From assembly GCA_963850425.1 (NCBI GenBank), contig CAWKLF010000003.1, forward strand, positions 364,610 through 428,609: a stretch of 64,000 nt of DNA. Direction: 5' to 3'. Position numbers and translations under genes: made by a program. Origin of the DNA: Gp1-AA133 sp963850425. GTDB taxonomy: Bacteria > Acidobacteriota > Terriglobia > Terriglobales > Acidobacteriaceae. The notes under the pieces were generated by a model. That model had not been told where the DNA came from, searched no databases, and saw only the letters and a list, made by a program, of their open reading frames with translations. Below are positions 24,637 to 34,366 of the stretch, one piece after another; within the stretch, counting starts at the first letter, position 1, and each line of letters starts with the position of its first letter.

Positions 24637-26470
24637 ATGCCTTTTGCTTGCATTTTCGTCCCGGATTTTCCTGCCGAGGCAATTGTTCGCGCGGAACCTG
24701 AACTGCGCGCGCAGGCAGTGGCCGTACTTGAAGGCAAGCCGCCCCTGCAGAAAGTTTTCGCCGTCAACGAAAAGGCTCGACGCGCCGGGATCGAGCCTGG
24801 CATGACAAAAATTCAGATCGAGGCCTTCACGGAAATCGTGCTGCGCCCGCGCTCTGTCTCTGCAAGAGACGGCGGCGCACGCTGCCCTGCTCGACTGTGC
24901 GCAATCGTTCTCGCCGCGGGTTGAAGATACTGCGCCCGATACCGTGATTCTGGATCTTTCGGGACTCGAATCTTTGTTCGGCTCACTTCCCAAAATCGCG
25001 CGCGACATTGCGCGACGCGCTTCCGACCTTGGGCTTGAGGCGAATGTTGCCACCGCGTTTAATCCCGACACGGCCCGCTTCGCTGCGCGCGGCTTCTCAG
25101 GCGTCACCGTAATTGCAGAGGGCAAGGAAGCGGAACGCATGGGCGATCTTCCCCTGGACGTTTTGTTTCCGGAACTCACGTTGCCCGATCCCTCCGAAGA
25201 AGCGATTCGCCTGCTCGAGACATTTGATTTGTGGGGCGTGCGCAATTTCCGCGCCTTGTGCGCGCTTCCCGAGGTGGCGCTCAGCGAACGACTGGGGCAA
25301 CGCGGCATCCAGTTGCAGCAACTGGCACGCGGCGTGATTTCGCGCACGCTGGTTCCCGTGGATCCGCCGCTGATTTTTGAAGAAGCCATGGAATTGGACC
25401 ACCCGTTGGTGCTGCTGGAGCCGCTGGCATTTCTGCTCGCGCATTTGCTCGACCAGCTTTGTGCGCGCCTGGCCGCGCGGGCTCTGGCTGCGCAGGAACT
25501 GCGGCTGGAACTGAAACTCGATAACGGGTTTCATTTTGTGGAGGACGTGGTATGCAGTGATGTAGATCGGGAAATCACTAATGACAATTCGGCTTGTCAG
25601 CGAAATGCAGGAGTCCTTCGCTTCGCTAAAGATGACAACATTGAGACACCTGGGGCAGCCACCGCGGAAACTCGCTTCCCATGCGCAACTCGAAACCTGA
25701 AACTTGAAACTCGAAACTCTACCTTTACCCGCACCATCGAACTTCCTATCCCTATGCTTGATGCCAAGATATTTCTCAAACTTCTGCAGCTTGATCTCAA
25801 GGCCCATCCTCCGGGCGCTCCGATTTTAAGAGTGCATCTTTCCGCTACGCCGGCCCAGCCTCGCAGCACGCAGGGCGGGCTCTTTCTGCCACCCACACCC
25901 GAACCGGAAAAACTCGAACTCACGCTGGCGCGCATTGCCGGCATGGTCGGGGAAGGCAAGGTAGGATCGCTGCAACTGCTCGACTCTCACCGTCCGGATG
26001 CGTTCCGTATGCAACGGTTCGTGCCTAGCGAACCAAACGGACAAAAGGAACAGGCGGAGAGCGCTGCTTCGCGTGCTCCTGTTACTGCACTGCGCGTATT
26101 TCGGCCGCCTTTGCGTGCGACGGTCACGTTACGCGATGGCAAACCCGCGCATGTCGTGTGCCCCAAACGCAAAGAAGTTGGTGGTGACATTTTATGGATG
26201 GCTGGACCCTGGCGGACTTCGGGGGACTGGTGGGAACAAGACGGCTGGGCGCGGGATGAATGGGATATTGCAATTTCAGTCGTCAGTCGCCAGTCGTCAG
26301 TCCCTGGTAAACCCTCCGCTGGAAATCCCTGGCGTCTTTATCGCCTTGTGCACGATCTGCTCAGCGGAATTGGTTTTTGGAGGGGACGTATGACTGAAGG
26401 GCCGTTCTCAGTTCTCAGCTCTCAGCTCTGGCTTCGAGCTTCGAGCGAATTTAGTTCGGAGGATGCATGA
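24637..26470 (+). CDS. imuB: ImuB, catalytically inactive-type Y-family polymerase homologue, one frameshift
   Basis: ATG 24,637 begins FACIFVPDFPAEAIVRAEPE, the ImuB/DinP N-terminus. A 1-bp excess near 24,856-24,861 shifts frame between EIVLRPRSV and LQETAAHAALLDCAQSFSP; the second frame is open to 26,470. It includes VILDLSGLESLFG, the little-finger region, and the C-terminal beta-clamp and DnaE2 contact area. The reconstructed length (~610 aa) exceeds the usual ~500. The excess is repeat-derived (~25,560-25,730, and 26,275-26,310), including an inverted copy of the TGTCATCCTGAGCGAAGC repeat and a 'cgaaacctgaaacttgaaac' string. ImuB bridges the clamp and DnaE2. The indel may be a sequencing error. 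Confidence 0.8.
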
Positions 26471-26498
26471 TCAATTCTGAATTTTTATTTTTCTCTGT

Positions 26499-26521
26499 GG
26501 CTCTGTGCCTCTGTGGTGAAT
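26499..26521 (-). repeat. dispersed repeat, CACAGAGGCACAGAG type (inverted copy)
   Basis: Read on the minus strand it gives ACCACAGAGGCACAGAGCC, at the very start of dnaE2. Direct copies lie at 26,782-26,805 and 29,819-29,845 inside dnaE2, and an inverted pair lies at 36,882-36,950. The unit is spread through intergenic and coding DNA. Confidence 0.7.
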
Positions 26522-29500
26522 TCGTTTTTCGAGACTGAAGAATTGTACGTGGAATTCCACGCTCGGTCCGCTTTCAGCTTCCTCGAGGGGTCTACTTTGC
26601 CCGAGGATCTGATCTCGGTGTGCGCCGGCTATGGCATGCCCGCGATGGCGTTGCTTGATCGCGATGGTCTTTATGGATCTCCTCGCTTTTATCTTGCGGC
26701 GCAGAAAGCAAAGCTTGAAGCGCACATCGGGGCGGAAGTGAGCTGTGAAGCTTTCGTATTGAAAAGCGAAAACCTTTCACCACAGAGGCACAGAGACACA
26801 GAGAAAACCAAAATCATAGAAAGACCAGAGAGAACATTCGCGGAAGCACACAATCCTTTAAAGACTTGTCATTCTGAGCGAAGCGAAGAACCTGCTTTTC
26901 TCCGCGCGCGGCACTGCCCGCGGCCGATCCGCAATCTGAAATCAAAAATCTGAAATCCTCTGGCGAATTCCGACTTCCCCTCCTCGTTTCTTCCCGCACC
27001 GGCTACCAGAATCTTTGCCAGCTCATCACCCGCATGAAACTTCGCGCGCAACGAAAAGAGGAAGGTGCTGTCCTTGAGCACGAACTGGAGCAACATGCCA
27101 GCGGTATCGTCTGCCTGACGGGCGGCGATGAAGGTCCGCTTGCCGCCGCATTAAAAAAAGGAGGGCCTGTTGAAGCCCGGCGCGCCGTGGACCGGCTCAC
27201 CGGCATCTTTGGACATGACAATGTTTACGTCGAACTGCAGCGCCACCTGCATCGCGAGGAAGAAGCACGGAACCACGTTGCGATTGAGATTGCTCGCGAT
27301 CTGCATCTTCCTTTGCTCGCTACCAACGGCGTCTGCTATGCCACAACCCAGGATCGTCCGCTGTGCGACGTCTTCACCGCCATCCGCCACCATCGCACAC
27401 TCATGACAGCTGGCCGCCTGCTGGCGCGAAATTCTGAGCGGCATCTGAAGACGCCTGAAGAAATGGCGCAGTTGTTTTCCGATCTGCCGGAAGCCATCAC
27501 GAATACGGTTGAGCTTTCCGGGCGCCTGGAGTTCAAACTCAGCGATCTGGGATACGAGTTTCCGCGTTATCCGGTACCCGAAGGCGAGACCATGATGTCG
27601 TTTTTACGCCAGCGCACCGACGAAGGTGCGCGTTGGCGCTATGGCATTTCGCTGTCGGGCGACCGTGTCCCGCAAAACGGTTTTCACAATCGAGACTTAC
27701 AAAAGCGGGCCCGGCGGCAGATCGAACGCGAACTCCACCTCATCGAGAAACTCGATCTCGCCGGATATTTTCTTATTGTGTGGGACATCGTGCGCTTCTG
27801 CCGCGAGCAGAACATCCTTGCCCAGGGACGCGGTTCGGCCGCCAACAGTGCGGTTTGCTACTCACTGGGCATCACGGCGGTCGATCCGGTCGGCATGGAA
27901 CTTCTGTTCGAGCGGTTTCTTTCGGAAGAGCGTGGAGAGTGGCCTGACATCGACATCGATCTGCCCTCCGGCGATCAGCGCGAGCGTGTCATCCAGCACA
28001 TTTATCAACTTTACGGCCAGCGCGGCGCGGCCATGACCGCCAACGTGATCACGTATCGCAACCGTATGGCGGCGCGGGAAATGGGCAAGGCCATGGGGTT
28101 CGACCCCGAAACGCTCAACAAGATTTCTGCCGCGGTCGCAACCTGGGAATATAAGGATTCCAACGACGCGCTCGATCGCAGGTTTCAGGACGCCGGTCTC
28201 GATCTGAATCACCCGCGCCTACGGAAATATTTTGAGTTGTGCACCGCCGTGCAGGATCTGCCGCGCCACCTCGGCCAGCATTCAGGCGGCATGGTCATCT
28301 GCCAGGGGCAACTCGATTCAGTCGTCCCGCTCGAGCCCGCCTCCATGCCAGGCCGCGTGGTGGTGCAGTGGGACAAGGAAGATTGCGCCGACATGGGCAT
28401 CATCAAGGTGGATTTGCTTGGCCTTGGCATGATGGCCGTGCTCGAAGACTCGATCAAAATCATCCGCAGCGACTACCACGAAGAAGTCGACCTCGCGCAC
28501 CTGCCACCCGATGACCCTGATGTTTATTCCACTTTGCAGAAAGCCGACACGGTGGGCATGTTCCAGATCGAGAGCCGGGCGCAGATGTCGTGCCTGCCGC
28601 GCCTGCGCCCGCAGAAGTTCTACGACATCGTGGTGCAAGTTGCCATCATTCGCCCGGGGCCGATTGTCGGGCAGATGGTGAATCCATTCCTGCAGAGACG
28701 CCAGGGACGTGAAGCGGTCACATATCCGCACCCTTCGCTCGAGCCCGTGTTGGCGCGCACTCTGGGAGTGCCGCTGTTTCAGGAGCAACTGCTGCGCATT
28801 GCGATGATCAGCGCTAATTTCACGGGGGGCGAAGCGGAAGAACTGCGCCGCGCCATGGGCTTCAAGCGCTCGCAAGCGCGCATGAAAGAAATCGAGGCTC
28901 GCCTGCGCGCCGGCATGACCCGCAACGGCATCGCGCAGGAGGCGCAGGAACAGATCATTCTGTCGATTACTTCGTTTGCGCTTTATGGTTTTCCGGAATC
29001 CCACGCCGCCAGCTTTGCCCTGATCGCGTATGCCAGCGCGTGGTTGAAGTGCCACTACCTTGGCGCTTTCACCGCAGCCTTGCTGAACAATCAGCCGATG
29101 GGTTTCTACCATCCGGCCACCATCGTGAAAGACGCGCAACTCCATGGCCTGAAAATTCTGCCCATTGATGTGACCAAGTCGGATTGGCTGTGCACGATGG
29201 AAGCAGTCGGGAAACCAGTCGTCGGTCGTCGGTCGTTGGTCGTTGGCGAAGCACAAGCTATTAGCCGTCAGCCATCAGCCCTCAGCCAAGCCGACCCCAA
29301 GGTCCGCCTCGTCAACCGCTTTATCGCAGGATCGGGATTCGATCCCTCCCCAAACCCATCCTGTCTCACAGGAATTTCCGCTGACGAAACCAACGCGGCC
29401 CCACCAACGAACCCCGAAACTGCAAGCTCCACAGAAATTCCATGGGAAGAGATCGGCGCTTACACGCACTCACCTCGCGCAACCCGGAACTTGAAAAATT

Positions 29501-30558
29501 CGCTTAAAGCTTGTCATTCTGAGCAAAGCGAAGAACCTGCTTTTCGGCCGCAATCGCCACAGCCCACCACCAATCTGCTCTCTGAAATCAACAATCTAAA
29601 ATCCCTCTCTGAGCCTACCCTACGCAAGGATCTCGCCCTCCGCCTGGGCCTCAAATACGTTCGCGGGCTGCGCGAAGCGGCGGCGCAGGCGCTGGTACGC
29701 GAACGCAGTCTTGCTCCTTTTCAATCGATCCACGACATGACTCGCCGCGTTCCCGAATTGCGCAAGGATGAACTTACGACTCTCGCAGAAATCGGAGCGC
29801 TGAATTCCATCGGGAATTCACCACAGAGACACAGAGACACAGAAAAAATCGGGGGAAAAGAAAAACGTTCCTCTGAAAAATCGTCGGGCCTCTTAAAATC
29901 GCATAATTCCATAAGAGTTTGTCATCCTGAGCGTGGCGAAGGATCTGCATTTCCGCCGACCTCTTCACCGTTTCTACCCAATCTAGAATCTGCTCCCCAC
30001 TCGAAACCCGAAACTCGAACCTCGAAACTGAATTCGTTTCACCGCCGCGACGCGCTGTGGCAGGTGGAAAAGGCGGTTCGCCGGTCCGGACCGCTGCTGG
30101 AAGAGTTTCCTGAACCTGATGTTCCTTCCCCGCTCAGTCGGATGACAAACGAAGAGCGCCTGGTCGCGGACTTCCATGGCACGGGCATGACCGTCGGACC
30201 TCATCCGATGGCTTATCGTCGTGCCGAAATGCAGGCACTCGGCATTTATCCCGCCTCCAGTCTTAAGTCCATACCCAGCGGCCGCCGCCTCCGGATCGGA
30301 GGATGCGTAATCGCGCGCCAAAGGCCCGGGACAGCGAAAGGATTTGTATTCCTCAGCCTGGAAGACGAAACCGGAATTGCCAACGCGATCGTGAATCCTG
30401 ATCTGATTCAGGAGAACCGCATACTTTTGGTCTCCAGCCGATTCCTTATGGTGGAAGGCATCTTGCAGAATCAAGACAATGTCATTTCGGTTAAGGCCGA
30501 ACGTGTACTGCCGCTCGATGTCACCCGTGCAGAAACCAGCTCTCATGATTTCCACTGA
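26513..30558 (+). CDS. dnaE2: DnaE2, error-prone DNA polymerase III alpha, with repeat-derived insertions
   Basis: The PHP N-terminus (YVEFHARSAFSFLEGSTLPE) starts near GTG 26,513 or a TTG at ~26,543. The main frame runs 27,034-30,558 with LAQGRGSAANSAVCYSLGIT, ERGEWPDIDIDLPSGDQRE, the HhH and OB regions, and a C-terminal RRDALWQVEKA. Three stretches have no place in DnaE2: ~26,745-26,965 (where the frame also changes), ~29,197-29,635 and ~29,815-30,040. Each contains a CHSERSEEPAF-like peptide from the dispersed repeat. The reconstructed length (~1350 aa) is ~270 above normal. It is the polymerase of the ImuA-ImuB-DnaE2 translesion system. The core catalytic Asp residues are in the intact main frame, so it may still work. 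Confidence 0.85.
26782..26805 (+). repeat. dispersed repeat, CACAGAGGCACAGAG type, within dnaE2
   Basis: ACCACAGAGGCACAGAGACA, encoding SPQRHRDTEK in the dnaE2 frame. A second copy at 29,819-29,845 encodes the same peptide (SPQRHRDTEK), so both were read in the same phase. Confidence 0.7.
26867..26902 (+). repeat. dispersed repeat, TGTCATTCTGAGCGAAGCG type, within dnaE2 (copy 1)
   Basis: Starts TGTCATTCTGAGCGAAGCG and continues GAACCTGC; encodes CHSERSEEPAF. Related copies: 29,513-29,545 (CHSEQSEEPAF), 29,922-29,955 (CHPERGEGSAF), an inverted one in imuB at ~25,612-25,640, and inverted ones at 40,848-40,915. Confidence 0.75.
29513..29545 (+). repeat. dispersed repeat, TGTCATTCTGAGC type, within dnaE2 (copy 2)
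   Basis: Encodes CHSEQSEEPAF, in the same reading phase as copy 1, inside the second DnaE2 insertion. Confidence 0.75.
29922..29955 (+). repeat. dispersed repeat, TGTCATCCTGAGC type, within dnaE2 (copy 3)
   Basis: Diverged copy (GTGGCGAAGGATCTGC) encoding CHPERGEGSAF in the same phase as copies 1 and 2, inside the third DnaE2 insertion. Confidence 0.7.
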
Positions 30559-30775
30559 CGACCGTGTGGGTGTAGAAAAACTCCTCTTTTGCCCGACAAA
30601 ATCACAAATTTTATTTTCCTTTAACCTCCGATCCACTGCCCGAAGGTTTATAGTTAGAACATCACCCGCATTGAACCCCAATTTATTGTTCGAAACTGGC
30701 GAACGTGTACATATGTGGCTCATTCATCAGTTCGACTCACTACTTAATTTAGGAATTTGCAAGGAGTATCCGATC

Positions 30776-31069
30776 ATGGCAAAAGTAAAGACCCCTCGCA
30801 CCACCGAAAAAACCAACGGTGCACCGGTTGCACCCCCCATCAGCGCTTCTCCGGCGGAAAGTATTTCGGAGATTCGCGAAGTCCGCAGAACTGCGCCGGA
30901 TGCGCGCAAAAACATTGTGCCCATCAATCTGGACGACGAAATACGTAAACGCGCCTACGAATTGTGGGAGGAGAACGGTCGCGCATCCGGGCGCGATGAT
31001 GAGTACTGGCTCTCGGCCGAGCGTGAAGTGCGCAGCCGTTACACCGCGCAGCGCCAGCAATCGGCATGA
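30776..31069 (+). CDS. DUF2934 domain protein
   Basis: 97 residues from ATG 30,776, with AAGGAG 10 bp upstream. A disordered Thr/Pro/Ala N-terminal half is followed by RKRAYELWEENGRASGRDDE and YWLSAEREVRSRY, the DUF2934 signature, common in Acidobacteriota and Proteobacteria and of unknown function. It stands alone between dnaE2 and the cytochrome c maturation cluster. Confidence 0.8.
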   Translation: MAKVKTPRTTEKTNGAPVAPPISASPAESISEIREVRRTAPDARKNIVPINLDDEIRKRAYELWEENGRASGRDDEYWLSAEREVRSRYTAQRQQSA

Positions 31070-31506
31070 AGGATTGCGGGCTGCGAAGGAGGGCCCGGTT
31101 CACGACAAAATTCGCCTCCGGCCCTTGGTACTAACTCGCGCTTCGTGAATTCCAGCGAAACGGGCGTTTTTTTCCCCGCCCCCCTGGACCACGAAGCGCT
31201 AATCTTTTTTGCCGGGAATTTTCCTGCCGGAAATGCCTTTTACGAACTGGCTAGTAGACAATCCAGTTCTACTAGGACGGTCCCCTAAGTGGTACTTCCG
31301 ACACTTGTTACGGTGGGAAGGGACAGCCAAGATAAGAATCACGCCGAGTCCGGTAGCACAGGACGGGGCCGAGTTTCGTTGAGTTCGGCCGCCCAGGCCA
31401 GTCCCGGGGTGTATGTAAAATCTTGAACACAAAGGCTCTCCAGCAACATGTTCAAGGTTGCTCTGGTCGCGTGTTTCTGAAAAAATGAAGGCGGGATTCC
31501 CCCTCC
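31070..31506. other. 437-bp intergenic region
   Basis: No credible gene on either strand; minus-strand frames have atypical composition. GC-rich near 31,080-31,200, then mixed. It probably contains the promoter of the ccm cluster. No clear hairpin terminator was found for the DUF2934 gene. Confidence 0.4.
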
Positions 31507-33570
31507 ATGTCACAAGTGACTTCTATGGCACTGCCGCAAATTGGTAGTTTTGCGCTCCTGTTAGCGCTGGGTCTCGCTGGCTATTCTCTTGTTGTCGGGG
31601 CATTTGCCCTCATAAACAAAGGGCCGGGTTCCGAGCGACTGGGCGAAACCGCACGACGGGCTGGTATTGCCGCCTTCGGCACAGTCCTGCTTGCCTCGGT
31701 GGTGCTCGTTACCGCCGCCTTCACCGACAACTTCTCCGTGGCGTACATTTTTCACCACAGCAACAAAGACCTTCCCGGTCCTTACAAGTTTGCGGTGCTG
31801 TGGTCCGGGCAGGAAGGCTCTCTGTTGTTCTGGTCGTTGCTGTTGGCGGCCTACGGCTTTGTCCTGCGCCTGCGTTACAAGACGGACCCACGTTTGTTTG
31901 CGTACGCATCGGTTGTGATTGCGGCAGTGCAGGTTTTCTTTCTGCTGCTTCTGAACATTGCCGCTCACCCTTTTGCCATTCTCGAAGGACAGATACCGCC
32001 TGACGGCAGCGGACTGAATCCGCTTCTTCAATATCCGGAGATGGTGATTCACCCGCCCATGCTGTATCTGGGCTACGTCGGATTCACTGTTCCCTTCGCA
32101 TTCGCGATGGGCGCCTTGATCATGCGCTACCCGGGTGAGAAGTGGATTCACATCACGCGCCGCTGGACGATGGTGACCTGGGGCTTCCTGACGGTCGGAA
32201 TCTTCCTGGGCGCGCACTGGGCGTATTCGGTGCTGGGCTGGGGCGGTTACTGGGGATGGGACCCGGTTGAGAATGCCTCTCTTATGCCGTGGCTTACCGG
32301 TACGGCTTTCTTGCACTCGGTGATGATGCAGGAAAAGCGCGGCATGCTGAAGACGTGGAATATGTGGCTGGTGTTCTCTACTTTCTGGCTCGCCATTCTG
32401 GGAACGTTTCTCACGCGAAGCGGAATCATCAGTTCGGTCCATGCTTTCGCGCAGTCTTCGATTGGACCCTGGTTTTTCTGGTTCCTTGTTGTTTCGCTCG
32501 CGACCTTCGCCGGCTTCTACGTGGCGAACAAATCGCACCTTCGCAGTGAGCATAAGCTCGAATCGATCATTTCTCGCGAGTCAAGTTTCTTGTTCAACAA
32601 TCTGCTCTTTGTTGTCGCCTGCTTCGTGGTGCTGTGGGGTACGTGGTTCCCGAAGATTTCTGAACTCGTCCAAGGCAACAAGGTAACGGTTGGCGCGCCT
32701 TTCTATAACAATGTTGCCGTGCCAGTGGCTTTGTTCTTGCTACTGCTAACCGCTCTCGGTCCTCTTCTCGCATGGCGAAAAACATCCTTTGAGAGCCTGA
32801 AGCGCAATTTCAAGTGGCCAGCGCTGGGCGCTTTAGCGATCGGTGTGTTGATGATGATTCTGGGCGTGCGGCCATGGAAAGACGTCGCGTATTTCTACTC
32901 GCTGATGGCGGCCATGCTTGCGGCGCTGGTCATCTTTACGGTGATCTCCGAGTTCATTCGCGGCGGACGCGTTATCTCGCGCCACACCGGCTTCGGCTTG
33001 TTCGGATCCATGATTCATCTCTGGCACCGCAACACGCGCCGCTACGGCGGATACATTGTGCATTTCGGCGTTGCGGTGGTGATCATCGGCATTCTGGGTA
33101 CGCCCTTCAATCGCGAAGTCGAAAAAGAAATGGGCTTTGGCGACAAGATGAACCTCGGCCCGTACACCCTGGTGTGCCAGTCCTACACGCAGGATGATAA
33201 CCCGAACTTCAGCAATGAATGGGCGATCATGAACGTGTTCAAGGGCAACGAGCAGATCACCACCATGTATCCCGAGCGCCGCCTGTACAAGGCAAGTTCC
33301 CAGCCGCAAACCATTCCTCGGATCTATCCAACGTACGCGCAGGATCTGTTCCTGGTAAACGACCTTTACGTGGTCTATGAAGGACGCAACGAAGAGACAG
33401 GACGTCCGATCATCAAGGCTCACCTGAATCCCATGGTGCCCTGGATCTGGACCGGACTGATCATCATGATCTTCGGAACCATTACGGCGCTCATACCGAA
33501 TGCGGCGCCCCTGCCGGCAAGGGTACCTGTGCGCGTGCAAACTGCTCCTGCGGTAGGAGCGGGAGACTGA
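31507..33570 (+). CDS. ccmF: cytochrome c-type biogenesis protein CcmF
   Basis: 687 residues with ~14 membrane segments. The haem-handling WWD motif reads GWGGYWGWDPVENASLMPWL around residues 244-263, and conserved His residues lie in flanking loops. The length matches CcmF (~650). It is part of the haem lyase that attaches haem b to apocytochrome c at the outer face of the inner membrane. The start at 31,507 could move to ATG 31,528. The stop overlaps the ccmH start by one base, so the four genes to 35,712 form one operon. Confidence 0.95.
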   Translation: MSQVTSMALPQIGSFALLLALGLAGYSLVVGAFALINKGPGSERLGETARRAGIAAFGTVLLASVVLVTAAFTDNFSVAYIFHHSNKDLPGPYKFAVLWSGQEGSLLFWSLLLAAYGFVLRLRYKTDPRLFAYASVVIAAVQVFFLLLLNIAAHPFAILEGQIPPDGSGLNPLLQYPEMVIHPPMLYLGYVGFTVPFAFAMGALIMRYPGEKWIHITRRWTMVTWGFLTVGIFLGAHWAYSVLGWGGYWGWDPVENASLMPWLTGTAFLHSVMMQEKRGMLKTWNMWLVFSTFWLAILGTFLTRSGIISSVHAFAQSSIGPWFFWFLVVSLATFAGFYVANKSHLRSEHKLESIISRESSFLFNNLLFVVACFVVLWGTWFPKISELVQGNKVTVGAPFYNNVAVPVALFLLLLTALGPLLAWRKTSFESLKRNFKWPALGALAIGVLMMILGVRPWKDVAYFYSLMAAMLAALVIFTVISEFIRGGRVISRHTGFGLFGSMIHLWHRNTRRYGGYIVHFGVAVVIIGILGTPFNREVEKEMGFGDKMNLGPYTLVCQSYTQDDNPNFSNEWAIMNVFKGNEQITTMYPERRLYKASSQPQTIPRIYPTYAQDLFLVNDLYVVYEGRNEETGRPIIKAHLNPMVPWIWTGLIIMIFGTITALIPNAAPLPARVPVRVQTAPAVGAGD

Positions 33571-34061
33571 TGCTTCTCACAAAAAGGTCGTCTGTGCGTC
33601 GTGGAGTCCAACTTTTATTGGTCGTCGCGGCCCTGTTCACGTTCATGGGCGTCGGCGACGAGGATGCCCGGTTTCGTGATCTGGGCCATCACTTGATGTG
33701 CGTTTGCGGCTGCAGCCAGATTTTGCTGGAATGCAACCACATAGGTTGCACCTACTCGGACCGTATGCGGGGAGAGTTGGCGGCGGCGCTGGACCGCGGC
33801 GACAACGATGAGCTAGCCCTGCAATCTTTCATACAAAAGTACGGCACCACGGTGGTGGCTGCGCCCAGTACCAAGGGCTTCGGCCGGGTCGCATGGATCA
33901 TGCCTTTTGTTGCCCTGATTGCCGGCATGGCGACGGTCATTCTGGTGGTTCGCTCCTGGAGGAATCGTCCGACTCCGGCGCTCGCTGACGGTATACAACC
34001 CGTAAGGGGCGCTGAGTTAGAGCGTTTCCGAGATCAAGCCGACAAGGAGACCGACCTGTGA
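33570..34061 (+). CDS. ccmH: CcmH-family cytochrome c maturation protein with altered Cys motif
   Basis: 163 residues: signal or membrane segment (LLLVVAALFTFMGVG), a short periplasmic domain, then a C-terminal TM (IMPFVALIAGMATVILVV). The usual CcmH motif LRCxxC is replaced by LMCVCGCSQILLECNH, with Cys at alternating positions plus two more Cys nearby. CcmH reduces the apocytochrome haem-binding cysteines together with CcmF. The operon position supports the assignment. The Cys change may alter thiol chemistry or add a metal site. Confidence 0.85.
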   Translation: MLLTKRSSVRRGVQLLLVVAALFTFMGVGDEDARFRDLGHHLMCVCGCSQILLECNHIGCTYSDRMRGELAAALDRGDNDELALQSFIQKYGTTVVAAPSTKGFGRVAWIMPFVALIAGMATVILVVRSWRNRPTPALADGIQPVRGAELERFRDQADKETDL

Positions 34062-34366
34062 CCGTCATTTTGATTTGTGCCCTGGTCACCCTGGGCTCGC
34101 TGGTCTATGTCTTCTACATACCCGGAGAGATATTCACCGGCCCGATCAAGACCAGACTGGTCTATCTTCGTGAGCGCAAGGAAGCGGTCTACGATAATCT
34201 GCGGGACCTGAATTTCGAGTACAAGGCCGGCAAGTTTCCGGATTCCGACTATCAGGAAATGAAGACCTCGCTGGAAGACGAAGCCGCCGCAATCCTGGCG
34301 GAAATCGCCCGCTTGGAACAGGCCGGCGCCACATCACTGGCCGACAGGAAAGGAGCGAGGGTTTGA
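34058..34366 (+). CDS. small CcmI-like membrane protein
   Basis: 102 residues starting with GTG 34,058, which overlaps the ccmH stop by 4 bp. One N-terminal TM (VILICALVTLGSLVYVFYI) is followed by a helical, acidic/basic cytoplasmic or periplasmic segment (LRERKEAVYDNLRDLNFEYK, DYQEMKTSLEDEAAAILAEI). This N-terminal part matches CcmI-type proteins, which carry apocytochromes to the lyase, but the TPR region is absent. It overlaps the next gene by 4 bp. Confidence 0.65.
   Translation: MTVILICALVTLGSLVYVFYIPGEIFTGPIKTRLVYLRERKEAVYDNLRDLNFEYKAGKFPDSDYQEMKTSLEDEAAAILAEIARLEQAGATSLADRKGARV

Noticed and set aside
26513..30558. Inteins in DnaE2
   Set aside because: The extra segments lack intein splice motifs (N-terminal Cys/Ser block, C-terminal HN) and consist of dispersed-repeat strings.
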